Part shown: positions 56,515 through 64,000 of the stretch, piece by piece | Numbering within the stretch: the stretch's first letter is position 1 | Layout: every line of letters begins with the position of its first letter | DNA from: Schistocerca nitens | Taxonomy: Eukaryota > Arthropoda > Insecta > Orthoptera > Acrididae | Direction: 5' to 3' | Assembly (NCBI RefSeq): GCF_023898315.1 | Contig: NC_064621.1 | Coordinates: 130,942,521 to 131,006,520, forward strand | DNA: 64,000 nucleotides | The notes under the pieces: generated by a model | Databases searched by the model: none | What the model saw: the letters and a program-made list of their open reading frames with translations, nothing else | Told to the model about the DNA's origin: nothing | Made by a program: the position numbers and the translations under genes

Positions 56515-57054
56515 TGAGAAAAAGTTATTTGTGTATACATAGGTCTGCCCATTATTGACCACGTACATATAATTGATATTTAATTCATTGGAAGATGCTG
56601 GTCGATATAATCACAAGCGCTCAATGACAGAGGATTCTAAACTAATACGAACATATAACGAGACGAATTATAATCTTATGACCGCGTACCGAACACAAAA
56701 TTGTAAAAATCGTATAGATTTTCAAAATAAATGTTTTCCCAAAAAGGATCAAAATTCATAAAGCTATGGGTTAAAGTAGAAATGAAAGGACATGGCTGAT
56801 TAAATTTTTACGCGAAACACTATGAGACTGAAAGTGACCAAAAGTCTCGTCCTATTTTCACTGGTGATAATTCTGTCCAGGGAACTATAATGTTAATTTT
56901 GTGAATTCTTTTAACAATCAAAGATTCAATTTCTCTTGTTACTGATTGATAAGGACTTTGCTTCTTACATGATCGATTTCTTCTCATACAGCTCGTCGAC
57001 ATGCGATTAAGATGTTTCATTAGTTCCTATTAGTACCTATTAGCACACAGCTTT

Positions 57055-57580
57055 ACTTTCGCCAGTACCTCGTCTCCTACCTTCCAAACTTTGCAGAAGC
57101 TCTCCTGCGACCCTTGCAGGACTAGCACTCTTGAAAGAAAGGATATTGCGGAGACATGGCTTAGCCACAGCCTGGGGGATGTTTCCAGAATAAGATTTTC
57201 ACTCTGCAGCGGAGTGTGCGCTGATTTGAAACTTCCTGGAAGATTAAAACTGTGTGCTGGACCGAGACTCGAACTCAGGACCTTTGCCTTTTGCAGGGAA
57301 GTGCTCTACCAACTGAGCTACCCAAGCACGACTCACGCCCCGTTATCACAGCTTCATAGCCTCAGAGCTTCTGTAAAGTCTGGAAGGTAGGAGACGAGGT
57401 ACTGGCGGAAGTAAAGCTGTGAGGAAGGTGCGTGAGTCGTGCTTGGGTAGTTCAGCTGGTAGAGCAGTTGCCCGTGAAAGGCAAAGGTCCCAAGTTCGTG
57501 TCTCGGTCCGGCACACAGTTTTAATCTGCCAGGAAGTTTCATATCAGCGCTCACTCCGCTGCAGAGTGAAAATCTCATTC
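57055..57580. repeat. Palindromic pair of tRNA-like repeats
   Basis: Two tRNA-like units of the family at 32849 face in opposite directions: minus strand near 57245-57330 and plus strand near 57446-57520. The wider arms (about 57190-57345 and 57408-57575) are inverted repeats around a ~60-bp centre. Each unit has TCAG(A/C)TGGTAGAGC and TTCG(A/T)GTCTCGGTCCGGCAC. Neither unit can be shown to be a functional tRNA. Confidence 0.7.
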
Positions 57581-57581
57581 T

Positions 57582-57661
57582 AGGTTTAAGTAGTTCTAAG
57601 TAAAGGGGACTGATGACCTCAGATGTTCAGTCCCATAGTGCTTATAGCCATTTGACCCATT
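57582..57661 (+). mobile_element. SINE-A 3'-body fragment
   Basis: Only the last ~80 bp remain (AGGTTTAAGTAGTTCTAAG, GGGGACTGATGACC to CAGTCCC, poly-T end), joined to the palindromic repeat. Confidence 0.75.
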
Positions 57662-57946
57662 TTTTTCTCCCTTGCTTACTTGCGGTACAGGACTCTGCAG
57701 TTTATAGTGAGAGCTGAAAGTCATGACTTGACCGACGTGTTGCTTTCTTCGGGCATCTCTGGAACGATGCTCGAACGCGATCAGTGATGGTCACCGAAGG
57801 CCCACCAGGGCTTTTGCCTTTGAAAATTCAGCCCCTGAATTGAGACTGTTTGTACCAAGCATAAATGGAGACTGTGCGGGGTGACTTCCGGTTAAATTGT
57901 GTGAGAAATGCTCGTTGAACTGCAGCTACCGACTTCCATTTTGCTA

Positions 57947-59334
57947 CACTACTGGTCATTAAAATTGCTACACCAAGAAGAAATACAGGTGGTAAACGGG
58001 TATTCATTGGACAAAAATATTATACTAGATCTGACATGTGATTACATTTTCACGCAGTTTGGGTGCGTAGATCCTGAGAAATCAGTACCCAGAACAACCA
58101 CCTCTGGCCGTAATAACGGCCTTGATACGCTTGGGCATTGAGTGAAACAGAGATTGGATGGCGTGTACAGGTACAGCTGCCCAAGCAGCTTCAACACGAT
58201 ACCACAGTTCATCAGGAGTAGTGACTGGCGTATTGTGACGAGCCAGTTGCTCGGCCACCATTGACCAGACGTTTTCAATTGGTGAGAGATCTAGAGAATG
58301 TGCTGCCAGGGCAGCAGTCGAACATTTTCTGTATCCAGAAAGGCCCGTACAGGACCTGCAACGTGCGGTCGTGCATTATCCTGCTGAAATGTAGGGTGTC
58401 GCAGGGATCGAATGAAGGATAGAGCCACGGGACCTAACACATCTGAAATGTAACGTCCACTATTACAAATGCCGTCAATGCAAACAAGAAGTGAGCGAGA
58501 CGTGTAACCAATAGCACCCCATACCACCACGCCAGGTGATACGCCAGTATGGCGATGACGAATACACGCTTGCAATGTGCGCTCACCGCGATGTCGCCAA
58601 ACACGGATGCGACCATCTCGATGCTGTAAACAGAACCTGGATTTATCCGAAAAAATGACATTTTGCCATTCGTGCTCACAGGTTCGTCGATGAGTACACC
58701 ATCGCAGGCGCTCCTGTCTGTGGTGCTGCGTCAAGGGTAACCGCAACAATGGTCTCCGAGCTGCTAGTCCATGCTGCTGCAAACGTCAACGAACTGTTCG
58801 TGCAGATGGTTGTTGTCTTGCAAACGTCCCCATCTGTTGACTCAGGGATCGAGACGTGGCTGCACGATCCGTTACACCCATGCGGATAAGATGCCTGTCA
58901 TCTCGACTGCTAGTGATACGAGGCCGTTGGGATACAGCACGGCATTCCGTATTACCCTCTTGAATCTAGCGATTCCATATTCTGCTAACAGTCATTGGAT
59001 CTGGACCAACACGAGCACCAATGTAGCGATACGAGAAACCGCAATCGTGATAGGCTACAATCCGACCTTTATCAAAGTCGGAAACATGATGGTACGCATT
59101 TCTCCTCCTTACACGAGGTATCACAACAACGTTTCACCAGGCAACGCCGGTCAACTGCTGTTTGTGTATGAGAAATCGGTTGGAAACTTTCCTCATGTCA
59201 GCACCGGCGCCAACCTTGTGTGAATGCTCTGAAAAGCTAATGATCTGCATATCATAGCATTTCTTCCTGTCGGTTAAATTTCGCGTCTGTAGCACGTCAT
59301 CTTCGTGATGTAGGAATTTTAATGGCCAGTAGTG
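57947..59334 (-). mobile_element. Tc1-A transposon, copy 6
   Basis: 1388 bp between TA sites 57945-57946 and 59335-59336, with inverted termini CACTACTGG... present. Confidence 0.9.
58082..59121 (-). pseudogene. Tc1-A transposase pseudogene
   Basis: The start codon is ATA (59119-59121) instead of ATG. The DNA-binding half contains substitutions and a break; 58782-58291 is open and holds FSDKSRF (first Asp kept, next Glu changed) and QQDNARPH. A 1-nt deletion near 58310 shifts the frame just before the Pro-Ile-Glu motif, which is still readable downstream, to the family stop at 58082. Confidence 0.85.
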
Positions 59335-59336
59335 TA

Positions 59337-60273
59337 ATTGAAAAACGCACCAGCGCACTAGCACTCTCCAACAAAAAAATTGCACCTACACGTAAAACAA
59401 AAACAAGAAAAATGGTATTCAAGAAATAATCTTTTAAGAGGTTAAGGTTTGAAGCGAATTTTTACTATTACGTATGCACAAATTTTTTATCGTCTCAAGG
59501 TCTTTTGCGCTCACTCTGTAGTTAGCTTGGCTCACTGTGTCTTAATCGTCCGTAAGTGCGGCCTCAGTCTGAAGCGAGTAATGTTCGCCACTGAAATTCA
59601 GTAAGAACCCGGCACCAGTACGCCGAGCTAAACCTGACTGACGACTACGGCTTTATCGCAATGATCGGATAAGCCTCCCTGCCGCCGCAGATCCACTGAG
59701 CCGCTGGCTGCGCTGCCGTGTGGCGTGCCCAGTGGCTGCAGATGATGGAAGACCGAGGGACGCCGGCCTGGACTGGCGCCAGCAGGAGGAAAAAGGGAAA
59801 ATGCGGCCGGCCGGCGGTAGGAACTAATTCTCCGGGCTGGCGCGGGAGCGCGTGCCAGCAAGGCGGCGCGGCGTGGCGCTGCGCCAGCGGCAGGGAGGCG
59901 CGCCCGCTGGATAGCCCGAGGGCGCGGAGCCTATCCGAGGAACACTGGAGCTCGCTGGCGTGCTTCCGCTTTACGTGTTGAGCGAGGCACAAGAAAAATC
60001 TTATGCTAACCTCTCCTCAATAATCGCTGGTATAACGTGAAATTAACAGTCTTCACTCAGAAGATATATTTGGTGCAGCCCTTCGTGCTTTTCTATCTCA
60101 TTAACACTGTTCGTCTCTCCAAACTACATCCACTTGAACCACTTAACAGTAGTTACGCTTGGATCTCAATGTATGATTTTCACACCATTACTTCCCCTTA
60201 TTACCCTGTTAACTATTCCATGGTGCCAAGGTACGTGTCCTGTCAGGCCATCCCTTAAGGGGGGTAGGACATC
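59337..60273. other. Gene-free interval with a GC-rich island at 59640-59960
   Basis: 59640-59960 is rich in CpG and GGC/GCC (GCGGCCGGCCGGCGG; GGCGGCGCGGCGTGGCG). GC-driven long frames occur on both strands without recognisable protein content. CCCTTAAGGGGGG near 60252 may belong to the foldback element that follows. Confidence 0.4.
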
Positions 60274-61014
60274 GAACGGGCCGACTTGGAGCAGGAGAGG
60301 CACCACAGGACATTTTAATTTGCACTGTCTATACTTTTACAAATAAATTCATAAAACTTTGTCAGCATGACCACGAAGGATTCAGAATTCACACTCATAG
60401 CAGTGGAAGTTGGGAAACATAACGAAGTAATTTTTTTTTTCATGTGAAATTTAATCATTTTTTTCACTTACTAACGGCAGCATTTGTTGCTATAGGTTCA
60501 CTTTACTACATAAGTAAGAGAGATTCTTCGATGATTTTTGCACAGCATACAAACCATACTTAAAGGTGTATTAAACCCTAGAATTTTCCAAATCTATTAA
60601 AAACTGTGGTAAAACGGAGGTAATTAACTATAAAATTGGTGTTTTTCCTAAACATGACGTTTAAAATATAACAGCTCGTTCGTTTTTTCATAAATTAAAT
60701 AAATTCTAGAGTTTCAAACACCTGTAAGTATGGTATGTACGCTGTGCAAAATCCATCGAAGAATCTCTCTAACTTATGAAGAAAAATGTACCTATAGCAA
60801 CAAATGCAGCCATTAGTAAGTGAAAAAATAATGAAATTTCGCACGTAAAAAAGAAAATTATTTTGTTACGTTTTCGAACTTCCACTGCAATGAGTGTGAA
60901 TCCTGAATCCTTCCTGGGGATGCTGACAAAGTTTTACGAACTTATTTGTAAATGTATAGACACTGAAAATTAAAATGTCGTGTGATGCCTCTCCTGCTCC
61001 AAGTCGGCTCGTTT
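60274..61014. repeat. Foldback element: ~315-bp inverted arms around ~110-bp centre
   Basis: The left arm (about 60274-60590) and right arm (about 60701-61014) are reverse complements along their length with scattered changes: ACTTGGAGCAGGAGAGGCA..., CTTTGTCAGCAT..., ATTTGTTGCTATAGGT..., GAGAGATTCTTCGATG.... The unpaired centre at 60591-60700 is AT-rich. No coding capacity. It looks like a foldback/MITE-type DNA transposon. The terminal target duplication was not established. Confidence 0.8.
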
Positions 61015-61039
61015 TACAGCTGTAACAGTGCTGTTTACT

Positions 61040-62230
61040 TTTTACTTTTACTTGAGGGCGTTATCGACCATACACCTGCTCTATGAGCCTCTTCCACTTC
61101 TGCCTGTCCAATGCACTGTTTGTCCAGTTGCTGTTGCTGTTCATCCTAGTTGTGTCTTCCCGAATGTTATCCTGCCATCTGGTTCTGGGTCTCCCTCTTC
61201 CTATCGTCCCATCCGTTGTTCTGCTGAATGCCATTCTAGGTAGCCTATTCTCAGTCATTATTGCTATATGGCCCGCCCAATTCAACCTTCTCCTCTTGAG
61301 CACTTCGACGATGTTACGGTGTTTGTACAGCCCTCTTAATTCTTCATTTCTTTTTATTCTCCATTCCATGTTATTTTCGTCGTATACAGGTCAGAAAATT
61401 TTCCTTAATACTTTTCTTTCGAATATTAACAGTTTTTCTTCATCTTTCTTTCTAAATATTAATGTTTCACGTCCATATAAGATCACAGGTGTAATGGTCG
61501 ATTGATATAAGCGGATTTTGAAGTTACTGCTAAGTGATCTTTTTCTTAGAATTTTGATGAAACTAAAAATTGTTTTGTTTGCTGTTGATAAACGGGCATC
61601 TGTTTCTATATCTGTTTTGTTGTTATTACTAAAAAGACTTCCTAGGTACTTGAAGTGGTCAACAGTCTTGAAATTGATTCCATCTACAGTCAGAGGTGCA
61701 TCTTTTCTGGTGTTCTTACATATGGGCAGGTATTCTGTCTTTTCTTCATTAACATGTAATCCTGTTTTCTCAGCAATTTTGTAGTAATTTTTCATAATTC
61801 TGATTAATTTTCTTTTGGAACTCCTTATTAGTGCTACATCATCTGCATAGGCAAGTCTTGTAATGCTCACATCCTGTAGCTGGATCCCCTGTGGACCGGT
61901 TTTAGAAAATTCTCTATCGATCTTCTCTAGGACGAGGTTAAATAAAATAGGTGAAATGGCATCCCCTGATCTCAGTCCAGTGTACACCTTAAAATCTTCA
62001 GTTTCTCCTACGGATGTCTTTATGCGACATAAAGTTTCATCTATACACATTTTAACTAATCTGATTAATTTTGATGGTATTTTAAATTCCTTCATTATAT
62101 TTAGGAGTGTCTGTCGGTGTATGCTATCATAGGACTTTTTAAAATCTACGAATAATATGTGGACATCTACATTGAATTCCCACGCCTTCTCAGTTGCAGT
62201 GCTATTAATTAAAGAAAATTGTAATTGGTA
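61040..62230 (-). pseudogene. 5'-truncated LINE of a second family, RT C-terminal two thirds
   Basis: The minus strand is open from about 62230: LFVDFKKSYDS (motif A, near 62140), GLRSGDAISPILFNLVLE (motif B; RS replaces the usual RQ), LAYADDVAL (catalytic box, near 61850), a thumb HFKYLGSLFS, and a C-terminal WAGHIAIM and RGRPRTRWQDN segment. A single in-frame TGA at 61391-61393 interrupts it. The 3' end runs into AAGTAAAAGTAAAAAG near 61040. This is a non-LTR reverse transcriptase distinct from the RTE copies above. Confidence 0.82.
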
Positions 62231-63420
62231 CTTTATGGCAGATTATAAGAAGGTACGGGTCTCTGTGCAAACTGTGGAATGAAACATCGACTGATGTGTT
62301 ACATTTTTATGTATTCTCAAAATTATCTGACATATACTGGGAGTCAGAAACATTGTAGACAGGCTGGCTTCGTAACTACTTTAAATCTGCCCCTTAAGGG
62401 GCCTGGCATTGGTCCTTCAACGAACAACAAACAAAAATACTGTACGCATTATTGCCGTAAGCACTTTTACAGATTTCTAACGAAGAATTATATATTCACA
62501 AAGATGTCAGAGTGTCAGCAAGTTCCGAAGAAAAGACGGAAACATCTGAAATGATACGTTTAATTGAATATAAACTTTCTATACAAAATTCTTGTAATTT
62601 TATAATTAACGATCACTCACGAAGTATTGATATTACAAATAAAACACTTGCGCGTGAGGCATGTGTTAACAATAATTCATTGCAATCGAGAGAGAAATAA
62701 ATATTTATGTAATCAACGATATTGCCCTCCCAAAATCCCAGTGACGATGTCACTCTGCTGGCAAGACCATATATCTACGACTGTTTAAGAAATATAGCCT
62801 TAGAAAGCTATGCGAGTAATTTATTGTTGCTCTCTGTATTTAAACGATGAGCGGTTCACGCAAGGAAGGTATTGTTATCTTCGTAACACAGATTACTTTC
62901 TGGTTAAGGTGACGGCAATAATCAGATTAAATTTAGTTTCTGGCTGCTCTGTGCGTGGCGGTTGTGGTGGTGGGGGAGGGGGATGGCTATATTAAATTAA
63001 TCTGAGGTTGTGTCAATGTGTGTCTTTCAATGGAACATGATTCAGGCTAAAACATACTCCATCAAAGTGAAGTTTTTGAATCAATATTGATAGAGTGGAG
63101 GAAATGAAACTACCTGGTACCTGCTTCCACTTATTAGTTTATGAACGTAAAGAGAAACTTTCTACTACCAGTATTTCTTGTGGATCAGGGCAGATGTCCA
63201 TGTACGTCAGTATCTCCATGATTGCTCAGCAATTTTCACTTGAGTGTTTGGCAGAGAGTTCATAGAACCAGTTTCAGACTGTGGTCCGTTCTCAAAAAGC
63301 ACGTGGGAAGAATGAAAGCGTGATATTTCCGTTGGAGCTGTGATTGGTGTTACTTTTTATGATGGTCATTTCCACTTATGAAGACGGGAGTGAACATAAT
63401 GTTTGACGGGGGAGGGGGAG
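62231..63420. other. Interval with no recognised gene
   Basis: AT-rich. A perfect 12-bp palindrome CCCCTTAAGGGG lies near 62391-62402. Short frames only. Confidence 0.45.
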
Positions 63421-63430
63421 GGGGGGAGCA

Positions 63431-63636
63431 GCGTCAAAAATGGTTCAAATGGCTCTGAGCACTATGGGACTTAACATCTGTGGTCATCAGTCCCCTAGAA
63501 CTTAGAACTGCTTAAACCTAACTAACCTAAGGACATCACACAGAGCCATGCCCGAGGCAGGATTCGAACCTGCGACCGGAGCGGTCACGCGGCTACAGAC
63601 TGAAGCGCCTAGACCGCACGGCCACACCGGCCAGCC
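63431..63636 (-). mobile_element. SINE-A, full length
   Basis: Flanked by GGGGGGAGCA (63421-63430, 63637-63646), a perfect 10-bp duplication inside a G-rich tract. Confidence 0.9.
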
Positions 63637-64000
63637 GGGGGGAGCACGGGAGGGGAGGAAGGTGGGGAGATAATTGGTCATTGCACGTTCGTGAACAGAT
63701 CTCGCAGCAGCGAAACATGCAATCCTGTTCGGTAATGATCACATACCGCGCAGCAGTAATCCAGAAGAGGACGGAGGTAGTCGCATTAGTAGAATTATGC
63801 ATCTCCCATGTGTTCTGCCAGTAAAACGCAGTCTTTGGTTCGGATTCCCCACAACGTTTTCTGTGTGATGATTTCAGTTTAAGTTGTTCGTGCTGTAGTG
63901 CTTGAGTGTTTAATTAAACAAACAATCTTTAAACCTGTTTAATTTATCGTCCAACGGAAAATCACGTTTTTTTATTTGTTCTATCATGTGAAGGACCTGG

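Noticed and set aside
57446-57520. Functional tRNA gene
   Set aside because: A and B boxes are present, but arm pairing is poor, the unit is one half of a palindromic repeat and the same sequence recurs at 32849.
59645-59992. Overlapping 115-residue and 87-residue frames on opposite strands
   Set aside because: They are long only because the island is GC-rich and stop-poor; no protein features.
1-64000. Host protein-coding gene, CRISPR array or bacterial-type operon
   Set aside because: No multi-exon gene with conserved domains, no spaced short repeats and no operon-like gene strings were found; all recognisable proteins are transposon-derived.

Overview
The window reads as non-genic, repeat-packed DNA from a large insect genome, most likely an orthopteran (acridid grasshopper/locust, Schistocerca-like). 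That guess rests on recalled resemblance of its tRNA-derived SINEs, 5S-derived SINE and RTE-type LINE to locust repeats; I could not run a database search. No bacterial-style operons, no rRNA or functional tRNA genes, no CRISPR and no convincing host protein-coding gene were seen. Almost every protein-like frame is a transposase or reverse transcriptase, mostly broken.

Layout. 0-10 kb: mariner relic, 5S-rRNA-derived SINE, two copies of a 1422-bp Tc1-like family (one with an intact 340-aa transposase, 1780-2802), the first of six copies of a DD34E Tc1-like family ('Tc1-A'), a GC-rich island, and a run of SINEs. 10-21 kb: a deeply nested locus (Tc1-like relic hosting a ~450-bp insertion, which hosts a Jockey-like LINE, plus two SINEs), then Tc1-A copies inserted in a pogo/Tigger-like relic and in another Tc1-like relic. 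21-29 kb: GC island, unassigned frames, mariner and Helitron fragments, SINEs. 29.4-32.7 kb: a full-length RTE-like LINE with exact 12-bp target duplication; its first ~130 nt can be paired into the double pseudoknot of an HDV-like self-cleaving ribozyme. 34-50 kb: a Tc1-like relic hosting a probable solo LTR and a SINE, Tc1-A copies (one with a SINE inside), two 5'-truncated RTE copies and composite SINEs. 50-64 kb: GC islands, a (TA)n microsatellite, an intact mariner-group element with 168-bp inverted repeats and a 361-aa transposase (54645-55730), tRNA-like palindromes, another Tc1-A, a foldback element of about 740 bp and a second LINE family.

How the parts work together. The autonomous-looking pieces are the 1422-bp Tc1-like element at 1536, the 1548-bp mariner-group element at 54364 and, ancestrally, the RTE LINE. 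At least 20 tRNA-derived SINE copies depend on LINE machinery. Three SINE types (A, B, C here) have different tRNA-like heads but share one 3' body with a conserved hairpin. Another SINE (D) shares the CAA-repeat tail of the RTE element, suggesting it borrows that enzyme. Target duplications visible by eye allow the insertion order to be read at several nested sites.

Limits: all calls come from reading the sequence; family names A-D are local labels. Boundaries backed by target duplications are exact to a few bases; relic boundaries are approximate.
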